This document shows, piece after piece, positions 36,801-49,200 of a DNA stretch of 64,000 bases. The notes under the pieces were generated by a model that was given only the letters and a program-made list of their open reading frames with translations, did not search any database and was not told where the DNA came from. Source of the stretch: Phymorhynchus buccinoides (taxonomy: Eukaryota; Mollusca; Gastropoda; Neogastropoda; Raphitomidae); contig CM065691.1 of the NCBI GenBank assembly GCA_017654935.2, forward strand, positions 27,038,587 to 27,102,586, written 5' to 3'. How positions within the stretch are numbered: position 1 is the first letter of the stretch; every line of letters starts with the position of its first letter. Both the position numbers and the translations under genes were made by a program.

Positions 36801-39800
36801 GGGGTGTTCCAGTCCCTTCCTTATGTCCTCCGCCTTCTGGAAGTCGGAGACTACATTTACCTCTTTCTGCCTGCGCGAGTTTTCTACTCTCCGGCAGGAC
36901 AACACGTTTGGCATTCGACGTGCTGTGTTGTCCTCCAAGACGGTGTCCTTTTGAGGTTTGACTTATTGTCTGTTTGTTTTTATAGACTTATGTCTTTTGG
37001 GGGATATGTAAACATGATTTGCTGTTTTACCTTCTTATTTTAGATGGTATGTGTGTGTTTATGTGGTATCTCTGTCATGGTTTGTTCCATGGTTCTCAGA
37101 GTAGTGCTTAACCATTACCCACCTCCTTGTTGGTAATCATGCACTTTGTAGTGGAATGGTAAGGATGATAGAATAGATTGAGGAATTTTTATTAATTCTA
37201 CTATCTATTTTATCTATATACTTACCATTCCACTACATTTAATTGACCCACCCACCTCCCTCCTAATGGTTTTTGAACGGGTACCTTCCCTTTTTATTAG
37301 ATGCTTGCTTTCAAGAAAGTGAGTAGTCTGCTTAACCGGAAGTTACCTGGATTGGGAGTTGTGGTAGTAAGACACTCTTGGTTTTATTTCTGTCTTCCAA
37401 GCTAATCTTGTACAAATATGCACTTTGTAGTGGAATGGTAAGTATATAGATAAAATAGATAGTAGAATTAATAAAAATTCCTCAAACTACAATGATGTGT
37501 GAAAAGTGTGGTATCTGTGCTCCAAACAGCGTCACAGTGACTGCTTCAAGGTGTGTCACACACATGTCACCTATGTGTGACATGTGATGTGATGACTGTG
37601 ACAGGGGTACATACATGCGTAGATAGGGAACGTGAAAATATTATCTGTGTAAAAAAAGTGTGCAAAATAGTGTGGTGCTTGTCCTCTATATATTTGTGTT
37701 GTATCCATACATAATCGTCAAAACAGACAATAAACTGTTGATGTGTTGGGGACAATTATGGTGACAATGGTGACTTATCTGTGGAGTAATGACAAGCACA
37801 ATGCATGGGGATGTACAGGAGGCATCGCTTGGTGAGTGCGTGCATGAAATATACAATTTACTTTAAAAACACTGACCTGCATGTATGGCATGATGGTATG
37901 TTTTATGTTAAATTGTAAACTTACCTGTTTTACACCTGTGTGTCATCTGTCATGTCACCATAATGTGTCAACATGGTCACAAACAGCTTCTCACATCAAT
38001 TCCCTACACAACGGTATATGACATTCTTAGGTTCGTGTAATGTGGATTACTGACTGCCGTAAGTCTCTAAAATAAGTACCCCATTATCACATTTTCAACC
38101 CTCTATAAATCCAGGAATGAAGGGAATAGATAGATAATAGAAACCTAGGAATAAGGGGAAGTAACAGTTAGTGTAAAACCAGGAATGAAAGAGTTAAATT
38201 TACCTGGATAGAGAACAAAATCTGTCTGTAATATTGGGTATTCCTCTGTGACATATTTAAAGTAAGGCTTATCCTTACCTCCCAAAATTAATAGAAAAGG
38301 GTCTTTGGATAACAGACCCTGGTTTGATGCCTTTTAGTGACATGGGTGTTAAATCATTGTGGTGCAAAAATGCGACGTTGGCGGTGAAAGGGTTAACTTG
38401 TGTGCGTGAGTGTGTGTTTGTGAGTGTGAGTGTGTGATGCGCGCTTATATGTGTGTGTTTGTTTGTGTGCGTGAGTGTGTGTTTGTGAGTGTGAGTGTGT
38501 GTTTGTGAGTGTGAGTGTGTGATGCGCGCTTATATGTGTGTGTTTGTTTGTGTGTGTGCGCACACGCATGCTTCAAGATCAAGCGTTCTATAAATTGTCT
38601 TAGTAAACAAATAAATAAATTGTTGGCAGGTGGACCGGTCAGTGACTGGACTGGTGGCCCAGCAGCAGTGTGTGGGTCCCCTCCACACCCCTCTGGCCGA
38701 TGTAGCTGTCATCGCCACCTCCTATTTTGACAAGGTGGGAACAAACAAAAAAATCATGCTTTGTCAAACTCTTTAATAGTGAGACCTATTTCACAGCTAG
38801 AAATTTTTTTAAATTTTATTTCCTAGCTTGAAAAAATAATAACTGTTTGCAATTTAAAAAAATCTCCTAATCACCCGCTCTCAACCCTCCACACACACCG
38901 GGGGGGGGGGGGGGGGCAGAGAGCCCCAACGAATCTTGATTTTTTTTTTTGTATATTAAAAAAAAAAAGAAAACCCTGCTGGGCACACACAAAAGGAATC
39001 ATACTTTGAAAAAAAGGTCAATCATTTAAAATTGGGAATGATTATTATAATTGCAAATTTTTAGCCAGGATCAAGCTATTAGGGAATGCCAGTACTTCAA
39101 ACGGAACTCGTGCACATGGAAAGTTTTCTTTTGCTTTGATTTATTTCATGTAGACATTTGATTTTGATATTTATTTTTGTTGGTAAAACACACTATTTAT
39201 ATTTTAAAGTGATGTGTGCCATTTTCATTTAACTGGCTTTGTAGCCATGAAAGCTCATGATTTTGAAGTCTGTATGAAAGTCAAGAATCCTTGAGTCTTT
39301 AGAGTTTTGTTGTTGTTGTTGTCGTACCCTGGCTTAAAGACTCCAGGGATCATCCCAACAGCTGAAGCACTTGAACACTATGGTACAAATGCACCAGCTA
39401 GGGATGAGAAAATTACGTGTGTGACCGTTTTTGATTACCCCGCCATGTGGGCAGCCACACTCCGACTTCAAGTTCAAGTTCAAGTATACTTTAATATCTC
39501 CAAAAGAGAAATTCAGGTTAGGTGCAACAACATGACAGAGATACAACATAACTGAAAGAACAGTAATCAAACGTGTGAAACAAAATTATACCAACCAAAT
39601 AATTATCATTAAAATTCATTACATCAACTTACAAATGTGCACATTTAAAACAGAGAGAAAGAGAGAGAGACTGACTGACAGACAATGAGAGAGAGAGAGG
39701 AGGGGGGGGGGGGGGGAGAGATAGAGAGAGAGGGAGAGGGGGGAGAGAGAGAGAGAGAGAGAAGAGATCAATAACCATTATTAACTTCTTGCAATCATTC

Positions 39801-42800
39801 AAATAACAAAAATTGGAATACAGCTCATCATCAGAGGAGCTCTTTAGAGTAGTGGAAAGAGTTGTCGAGTTTATCTGTATGTTATTGTTCATCGTACTTG
39901 TTCAGGTCGGAGCGGCCACAGCGATAGGAGAGCAGCCAATCAAAGGGCTAGTAGACCCTAGCTGCGGGGCACGCATGTCGGTGGCAGAATCTCTCACCAA
40001 CCTGGTCTTTGCCAGAGTTTCTGACTTCAAGGTGAGTACATGTATTGTGAAAAATAGTTTGATTGTCAACCCCTTCATTAGTCCTGCATAGATTTGATAA
40101 GAATTTTAAAACAATTTCACTCAGCTAATGTATCTAGGCTCACCTCGGAGCCTCGGTGCATAGATTTATTTAGGGACTTCTAAACAGTGTGCTCTATTAC
40201 TTCTAATGATTCAGAAAGAAGTTTGTGATGTTATGTAATAAGAGTGTAAAGATGTATGGAGAGATCTTATCGGTGTGTTGTGAAATGATTCAGAAAGAAG
40301 TTTGTGATGTTTTAGAATAGAGTGTAAAGATGTATGGAGAGATCTTACCGGTGTGTTGTGAAATGATTCAGAAAGAAGTTTGTGATGTTTTGTAATACTA
40401 ATAGAGTGTAAAGATGCATGGAGAGATCTTACTGGTGTGTTGTGAAATGATTCAGAAAGAAGTTGCATAGATTTATTTAGGGACTTCTAAACAGTGTGCT
40501 CTATTACTTCTAATGATTCAGAAAGAAGTTTGTGATGTTATGTAATAAGAGTGTAAAGATGTATGGAGAGATCTTATCGGTGTGTTGTGAAATGATTCAG
40601 AAAGAAGTTGGTGATGTTTTGTAATAGACTGTAAAGATGTATGGAGAGATCTTACTGGTGTTTTGTGAAATGATTCAGAAAGAAGTTTGTGATGTTTTGT
40701 AATAGACTGTAAAGATGTATGGAGAGATCTGAGGGGTGTGTTGTGAAATGATTCAGAAAGAAGTTGGTGATGTTTTGTAATAGTTTAAATTTGTATGGAG
40801 AGATCTTATCAGTGTATGTACAGGAGTAACTGTAGCTCCTTCTTCATCCGGACTGCCATGGAGTGGAACCAACTAAGCGAGGCCACTGTCACCGCAAGCT
40901 CTGTCAGCGCATTTTAATCAGTGCTGACCAGATCACCATCTGAGCCTGCAGCTAGCCTACTAGGACTTTTTTTTTTTTTTTTTGCTTGCTTCTGGAAGTG
41001 GGGCCTGGGCCCTTCCGGCTGAACTGGGGGGGTTTAATGGTCTTAACCCAGGGTAAGCAGTAGGTCTTTCTCCTTCTATGTTTTCTATTAGGTTCATGCG
41101 CCCTCCAAGTTCCGTCGCGATTTATCATCAGAAGTGGCATCTGCGACGTATCCAATCAGAAACAGAAAAGTGGATGTAGGCGACCTTATCGGTGTGTTGT
41201 GAAATGATTCAGAAAGACGTTTACGTTGTTCCTCCTAGGACGTGAAGTGCAGCGGCAACTGGATGTGGGCGGCCAAGCTTCCCGGGGAGGGTGCGGCCCT
41301 AGTGGAGGCGTGCCGGGCCATGTGTGGGGTGATGCAGCGGCTGGGGGTGGCTGTGGACGGAGGCAAGGACTCCCTCAGCATGGCCGCACGCACCCACGGC
41401 CAGGTGGTCAAGGCGCCAGGTGAATGACTGCTTGAGTTTTACCGTGCTGACAACCGTTCTTGAACTTTACAGAACCGTTTCTCTTCATCTTTTGCCACGA
41501 TTCTGTATTTTCAAATGAGTAAAAAACCCAAAAAAACCACTTAATTTCGTGGCTATGTGCCAGAATTTTATTATTTTTCAGTGATCTCTGTCTGAATTTC
41601 AGATGTTTAATTCTTCTAGCGCCTTGTATTATTTTATATTCTTGGTTGTCCGTTGCATCTCAACTGACAAGATCGGAGTAACTATTTTTTTGGGAGTGCG
41701 CATGCATTGCTTTAACAGAAGAAACGGTGACATAAGCTCTAAAAAATAATAGACAAACACATGGCAGAGTGCTTGGAAGCGAATGTCTTTGCATTTGGTG
41801 GAAGTGTAGAGTGATGTCTTGGGTGAATGTATTCCCCCGTAGTGCTGGAAGAGTTGATAAAAATTGAGGGCCAAGGCCCCTTTCACATGTTCTCATATTT
41901 TTTCTCCACCTCCACCGCTTGTCATTGCCTATGCCATGCCAGGCATCAGAATTGTCAGAGGATCAGCTAATTTCAAAGGATTGAGAATTTCTGACAGGAT
42001 TGGCCTCTTCTGTCAGAGGTTTTGCCTTTTTATTTAGAGATACAGACAAACCTCTATTTTAAGACTTCCAAAATGTCTGGGAAAATCGGTCGTAAATTGG
42101 AGGGGTCGTATGACGGAGGTTTTCACTGGCAGCCGTAGAAAGAAAAAGTTCAGCACAGTTCATACTCTCTTCTTCATGCACACATACAATGACATAAATT
42201 TTTTTATTAAAACTGGATTTGGGTTTTTCCAACTCCATAGGATTGTGCAATCGATGTATTACAGTTTCACTTCGCCGACTTCTGTTAATCACCTCCACTC
42301 TCGTCCAAAGTCAGTGGTGTTCTTTTTCAAAGTCAGTGGTTTTCGTGCTTTTCCTACGCTTTCCGCCATCTTTTCTACAACAAGGGAAGCGACTCCGCTT
42401 TCAGTCCCTTGACCGTGGTTGTTTCCCTTTGCTCGAGGTCTATGCAGACGACAACAACGGTCGTAAAAAACCAACAAAATGGCGGTCATAAGTCGCGTTT
42501 TAGAGGAAGTCGTTTAAGAGAGGTCGTTTACATAGTAAACTGCATCTGTGCCAACAAATCCGGTCTCAAATGAGAGGTGGTCGCTTAACAGAGGGTCGTA
42601 AAATAGGGGTTTGTCTGTATCTTTTTTCTGAAATAGCATTTTATAGTGATTTATCACTGCATGAAGCCTTTTTGGTCATGTTGGGAATTGATTTCAGTGT
42701 TATCCCACTATATGTTAATCAATGCAATGGTTAGAAAAAAAATCAGTTTAAGCAAAAACGAAGAAAATAGCTAATTAAAAACAAATTTAAATTAGTTTTT

Positions 42801-43175
42801 TGATTATCGATTCTTTATCTGATTTTAGGATAACCGTTATGTATAATCCTATATTAAGTGGATTTTTCTCATGACTTTTTAACATATTTTTTTTCTCCTG
42901 CACAGGCACTTTGGTGGTGTCAAGCTACGTGACCTGTCCTGACATCACTGCCACTGTGACCCCTGACCTCAAGTGCACAGAAGGGCAAGGTCACCTGCTG
43001 TGGGTGTCGCTGGGAGGGGGAAATTTCCGCCTGGGGGGCAGCGCCTTGGCGCAGTGTTTCAAGCAAGTAGGGGACCAAGTGCCGGACCTGGACAATCCGG
43101 AACAGCTTGCTTGCGCCTTCAATGTGGTGCAGAAACTTATGGCTGGTGAGTGCTGAGGCTTTGGTTGTATGGTAT

Positions 43176-43255
<80 letters not shown>

Positions 43256-46200
43256 TATTCACAATTCACACAATTCACAAAGTTTACTGATCCAGGCCTT
43301 CTTCCCATGCCAGACGGGAGGGGGTTAGAGAGAGAGAGAAACAAAGAGAGAGGGAGGGAGAGAGAATAATTAGTTAACAGTAAATTAGAATGGCATCAAC
43401 ATACAAATATCTTGTTTTAGAGCCTCAGCTTATTAACTCAGTTAAAGATTAGAGTCAGAACCAGTTTAAGCATAGAGGGAAAAAAATCAACAACCTCAGC
43501 AAGATCGTGAGTGTGCAAATAATCGACTGAGCTATTGCAATCCCAGCAAAAAAGTTAGCAGAGTGTAGTGGGAAAGAACTTGAGAAGTGGATTCTTAACA
43601 AGACTGGACGTGTGCACTTCATGCCATATGAATCATTTTGATTTTGCCCACTTTTAAGTTCATATGTGACCCAGCACCATGAATGGAATACTAAGTGTCA
43701 AACTGACCATTCTGAGAAAATTTTATTATTATCCTTTATTAAATATTGAAAATAAGATGCTAGAGAACGAAAAAATACTCATAACTCAAAATTAACAAAA
43801 ATTGAGATTTTTGACTTTGCAAGCCTGTTGTGAGAAACTAGTCCAGCGACTTAATGTCCATTTCATGGTGCTGGGTCACATATAGACTTGGCTGTTTGAG
43901 GGGAAGGATGGGTGGGAGGGGAGGGCGGGGGCTGAATGACTGATTATTGATAAGACCAGCCATGAGCAATCGTTTTATAATCATTCTTCCCTTTTATTAG
44001 GCAAATAATGTAGATGGAATAAGGAAAGAGCTCACCAATGCTTTATTGGAATGAAGGAAGCTTCTGGCAGCATTTTAGTAAGACGAGAACTGCTCTGTTT
44101 ATTTGGTGATTGCCAAAAATAATTCAGGAAGTGCTAACCAGAGGGCTTTTGAAAAGGTATGATATGATATACAGTGGGGTACACTCAATCCAAAATTCAG
44201 GGGACAAAGATTTTTGTGACTGTTAACCAGTATTTTGTGTTAAGCATTAAGTAGTAATAAAGAGGGGTTTTGTCAGTTCAAACAGATTTTTTGTGCATTA
44301 ACCAATATTTCATGTTATCCAGTTTTGTGTTAAGAGTACTCGACTGACCAGCTGCCGTGGTGTAGTGGTTAACGTTGCGGTCTACTGGCTGGGAGGTCTT
44401 GGGTTTGAATCCCATCAGAGGCAAGGGTTTTTTCGGTCCTGGACCGACTCCTACCCAGATTGAGTGGCTATGGGCTCAATGAGAAGACTGAAACCACACA
44501 GTCGAGCTTCATCCGCTTAACGGATGCGATTCTGAGAGTGTTGCTCTAATTTCAAGACCAACACTGCAGGTGTCTGTAGTTCTCGGGCCTGGTTAACGCC
44601 GGGATATCATTATGAAAGGAAGCTTAGAATACAGCCCTGTCATGCAGTCTCAGACCGATATGGAACTCCATAGCATCATCATCATTGTTGTCATCCGTCT
44701 CATTTTCGATCAATCATTAAAAAGAAGAAAAAAATGTGGCTTTGCATGCCCTGCTCTCATGGTGACCTCAGTTTCGGTTTCCAATCCAGTCTATGCGTTG
44801 GTGCGTTCGGGTCAAAGTCATGGGGATCAGTGTGTTCTGGGGAGCTGTCGGTGGACGGTCGTGGTGGCGCCTTCGGAGGAGGATCTCACTCACGCTGGCT
44901 CCGCGACTAAGAGAATAGTGTCGTCAGTAGGGGGCTTAGTAGGTGGTGTCCTGAACAGGCTCCACTGAACTCCACCGAAGTGTCTCAGCAGCAGTGCAGT
45001 GTCTCGGTTAGTTGGCTCCTGACGGCCTAACATAGATTCGCTCCCCTTGAACTGCTGGTCTCGGATTCTGCAACTTGAACAAACCGGGGTGTAGTTGCGA
45101 ATTGGGATTCGGAATGAGCGGCGTGGGAACAACGCCACTGTACGGCCCAGAAGATGGGAGAGCAACAAAAAAAAAGAAGAGTACTCCACTGTATAGCGGT
45201 TTATCTCAATCTTAGCAAATTTCTAATTGCTTTACAATTGTGTGTTGCGGATGTCCAGAGAGAAAGCTGACGGCAGGCCACGACATCAGCGACGGAGGGC
45301 TGGTAACCTGCCTGCTGGAGATGGCCTTTGCTGGTAACTGTGGAATCAACGTCACCATTGACACGGGGGCCGCACACCAGGCAGGAGATGATGGCCGTAG
45401 TAATGGTGAGATTTTCAGTTCTAGGAAGGATGTGTGTGTGTGTGCGCGTGTGTGTGTGTGCAGGGATGTGAGAGGGCTCCAAACAAAAAAGCGTAGCCGA
45501 TGGTATCATCAAAGTACTCAAACAAAACTTTGCCTGTGATATCAAATTTAAATCTCAACTACGCAGATCTTGCATTTTTATCCAGCCAAGCCCTGTCAAA
45601 TTTGTGTAGGCATACTTTGTCGATCTCCTTTTCCTTCACATCTATGGTGTAATCAGGCATGGTAGACCTCCGCGAATCGCGGAAAACCAGCGAAAGTGAA
45701 AATCTGACTCCCCCCAAAAAAAAAAGCTGGGGTAAAAATTAGCTCGGGTGCCTAAAAATTACGTGCGTTAAAACCTATGCAATCGCCTCGCGGAACCGGA
45801 TGTGAATGACTGAACAAGCAACTTCCTGCCGAAGTTAGCAGTCGTGCGCGGCCTAGCTCACGCCACACGTTTCCAGATTTGTGATCCTAGTGTTTCTTTT
45901 TCTTCTTCTTCATTTTGTCGCCCAACTTCATCATTTTAGTTTGAGTCGACATCTTTCAAATGAAATGCAGAATCGGTTGGATATTCTTCCGCGAAACTCA
46001 CTTTGCCCCCACTACCATGCCTGTGTAATGGAAAGAGCAGTGGAAAGGATCTTTTCTTAACATTTGCCGTTTCTGAATGCAACGTCCATGTTGTGTCTGT
46101 TTGTTCAGCAGGTCCTGTAGATATTCTGTTTGCTGAAGAAGTGGGCCTGGTCTTGGAGACGAGGAAACAGGACACGGAAGCTGTGCTGCGGGAGTTCAGA

Positions 46201-49200
46201 GATGCAGGGGTGGACTGTTACCACATTGGGTCTTCCCTAGCTGCCGATTCTGCCTTGGAGTCGAAGGTACTGGGACAGAATATGGATTGGAGTCTAATTG
46301 TAGTGACATTATTTGAGGCATTTAAAGCCACACCAGGGGTATATAAGCAAAGCGGTGACAGTTTTAGGTTTTGTCTATAAGAGGCTATGCCTAATTAGAC
46401 GTTAAGCCAACCATTGAGAGAGAGAGTTTTAGCTTACTCCTCTCTCAACGCTCTGCAAGCGCTTCTTCCTTCCCTTTCTAGTCAAGAGCAGGTGTTCAGC
46501 AGATCCTAAGGATGGGTTGTTGTGCCTTTAGCTCTTTCATCGCCACTGTCGCCTCTTGGCACCACAATGATTTGACACCCATGTCACTAAAAGGCATCAA
46601 ATGAGGGTCTGGTATCCAGTGACCTTATGTTCTTAATTTTGGGAGGTAAGGATAGACACTATGTTATGCACATCACAGAGGAATCCCCAATATTGCAGAC
46701 AAAATTGTTTGTCTACGCGGGTAAGTTTAATGGTAAAGTTTGGCTGAGGAATGGCTAGCGTTGAAAGGGTTAAGAGTGTGCTGTTTTCTTTTTTCCTAAT
46801 GCGAACTTCATGTACACAAATTCTTTTGCACGAATACATACACTCGTGCTCATTTTACGCTTGTGCACACATACAGGCAAACAACACACATAGTAAATAA
46901 ATCATACCTGTTGCTGCATACAACAAACTAAATATAACTCCAGTATTGACTCTGCCGTCCAGGTGAAGATATCGGTGAACGACAGCCTTGTGCTGGATGC
47001 GGCTACGGCAGAGCTTCGCGACGTGTGGGAGGAGACCAGCTTTGTGCTGGAGCAGCGGCAGGCCAGCCTTCACTGCGCACAGGCTGAGCGGGAGGGACTG
47101 AAGGGTCGCCGATCGCCCCCCTACTGTCTGCCCTTTGACCCCAATGTCAAGCCTGTCTTGGCCACAGTCAGCGGTGAGTGGGTGGGAAGGGTGCGTGTGT
47201 GTGTGTTGATTGATGTTGATGTTTGCTTTGGGAGATATGGATATTGATTTAAGTGATCATGGCAGTTGGGAGTAAATGCTTTGATTGGTATTGGGATTAG
47301 GATTAGGAAATAAGGACAGAATAATATATCTGTTACGCTTTCAAAGTCCCATCTTTTGTGTTTTTGGTTTTATTTTTGCATACTCAAGGTATATCGTACA
47401 CTCAGGACGATTTGTGTCACTATTTTTTTGTGTCACTATTTGTGTACTTTATTTTTATAGTGTACATAGACTGGTCCCTGTGAAATTTGGGTTGCTCCCA
47501 CCTTGAGAGAGTGTCGCAGCTAGGTTTTTCTTGCATTTTCATGAGTTAATATTTATCGTTTCTTGTATGTATTATTAAACAGCACCAGGACTACAAATTC
47601 CTACACACAAAGATGGAATATTTGATTGATTATAAAAAACAAATTTAGTTTTTTAATTATATTTACACTTTCCCTGGTGGAAAAATAAGAGGTGGAAAAT
47701 AAAAAACAAGATTGTAAAAAAATTTGTGCCTGGTAATATGTGACAATTTACCGACGATTGTGTTCTGACTGGGCTTTGTTGCGTCACATCAGATGTGGTT
47801 CCTCGGGTTGCCGTCATTCGCAGCAACCTGATAATATGTGACAATTTACCGATGATTGTGTTCTGACTGGGCTTTGTTGCATCGCATCAGATGTGGTTCC
47901 GCGAGTGGCCGTCATTCGTGAAGAGGGCAGCAACGGGGACAGAGAGATGGCGGCCGCCTTCTGCATGGCGGGGTTCGAACCCTGGGACATCAACATGCAG
48001 GACTTGATGGAAGGAGCCGTCACGCTGGACAGCTTCAGAGGGGTCGCCTTTGTTGGGGGGTTCAGCTATGCCGATGTGTGTGGCTCTGCTAAAGGTCGGT
48101 AGAAGCGGGGGTTATATTCTGCTAAAGGTCGGTGGAAGTGGGGGTTATATTCTGCAAAAGGTCGGTGGAAGCGGGGGTTATATTCTGCTAAATGTCGGTG
48201 GAAGCGGGGGTTATATTCTGCAAAAGGTCGGTGGAAGCGGGGGTTATATTCTGCTAAATGTCGGTGGAAGCAGGGGTTATATTCTGCTAAAGGTCGTGGA
48301 AGCGGGGGTTATATTCTGCTAAAGGTCGGTGGAAGTGGGGGTTATATTCTGCTAAATGTCGGTGGAAGCGGGGGTTCTATTCTGCTAAAGGTCGGTGGAA
48401 GCGGGGGTTATATTCTGCTAAAGGTCGGTGGAAGCGGGGGTTATATTCTGCTAAAGGTCGGTGGAAGCGGGGGTTATATTCTGCTAAAGGTCGGTGGAAG
48501 TGGGGGTTATATTTTGCTAAAGGTCGGTGGAAGCGGGGGTTATGTTCTGCTAAAGGTCGGTGGAAGCGGGGGTTATATTCTGCTAAAGGTCGGTGGAAGT
48601 GGGGGTTATATTCTGCTAAAGGTCGGTGGAAGCAGGGGTTATATTCTGCTAAAGGTCGGTGGAAGCGGGGGTTATATTCTGCTAAAGGTCGGTGGAAGCG
48701 GGGGGTTATATTCTGCTAAAGGTCGGTGGAAGCGGAGGTTATATTCTGCTAAAGGTCGGTGGAAGCGGGGGTTATATTTCTGAAAGAGTGGACAGACGTA
48801 GTTTTTTGTCAGGTGAAGACCAGAAAGTACTAGAATACTAAGGGGGGGGGGGGGTGTTGCATACCCCTTAAGGCATTGGAAAAAATGACGCAAGCGTGAC
48901 GTAATTTCTATATAATCTACGATTTCAAGGGAGGGGTATGCACGGACCCAACCAACACGCAGACCTGTTAGTACTCTATCAACCTTCCTTATTCCTTTAG
49001 TGATAGTTCTTTCTCTCCCATGTGGGAATATCAGGGGGTCTTTGCTCAAATAGTTCCCCCACCTTCTGGAAGTTCTGTGCTTGTAACTTCCTCTAATCTC
49101 TCTCACTCTCTTTGACTCTGCCTTTACTCTTTGCTTACTGTCATCTACTATCTGCTTTACTGGTCCATTCTCCTGCCTTTTTTCTAGATACTCTTTACAA

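Larger units (their letters stand above)
31354..37486 (+). mobile_element. DIRS-type tyrosine-recombinase retrotransposon, near full length, decayed
   Basis: About 6.1 kb. It has inverted terminal repeats (31372-31502 and 37312-37443), non-identical outer ends, and an internal complementary region at 37140-37237 that is complementary to the two ends joined. Both ends carry TCAA. The order is gag-like ORF, RT-RNase H, tyrosine recombinase, all in PFAS orientation. Confidence 0.92.
30530..38197 (+). mobile_element. piggyBac-like DNA transposon relic, interrupted by a DIRS element
   Basis: TTAA target duplication at both ends. The ends are inverted: TTAACTCTTTCAATCCTG on the left, CAGGAATGAAAGAGTTAA on the right. 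Inside the left end lies a GACCGGT/CCGGT-rich subterminal array (30550-30650). Transposase remnants lie at 30945-31350 and continue after the DIRS at 37487. Without the DIRS the element is about 1.5 kb, so most of the transposase is gone. Confidence 0.85.
30486..38396 (-). mobile_element. TTAA MITE I, copy 3, split by a piggyBac-like element
   Basis: The left piece (30486-30533) reads CAACCCTGTCACCGCCAGCC and the right piece (38194-38396) resumes TTAAATTTACCTGG and ends GAAAGGGTTAA. Together they match copies 1 and 2 in reverse orientation. The break falls exactly at an internal TTAA, now duplicated at 30530-30533 and 38194-38197. Confidence 0.85.

Noticed and set aside
30945..37517. An active or domesticated piggyBac gene in intron 12
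   Set aside because: The catalytic region is missing, stops occur between blocks and a 6-kb element splits the C-terminus.
44351..44425. A functional tRNA gene
   Set aside because: A and B boxes are present, but I could not fold a convincing acceptor stem and a SINE body follows. A SINE head is the better call.
47750..47820. An additional PFAS exon
   Set aside because: The text is a tandem copy of the exon 20 acceptor block. Including it brings an in-frame stop, and the protein is complete without it.
48084..48778. CRISPR-like array
   Set aside because: Units are contiguous with no spacers, the host is an animal nuclear genome and there are no cas genes. It is a minisatellite. The same holds for 59011-60633.
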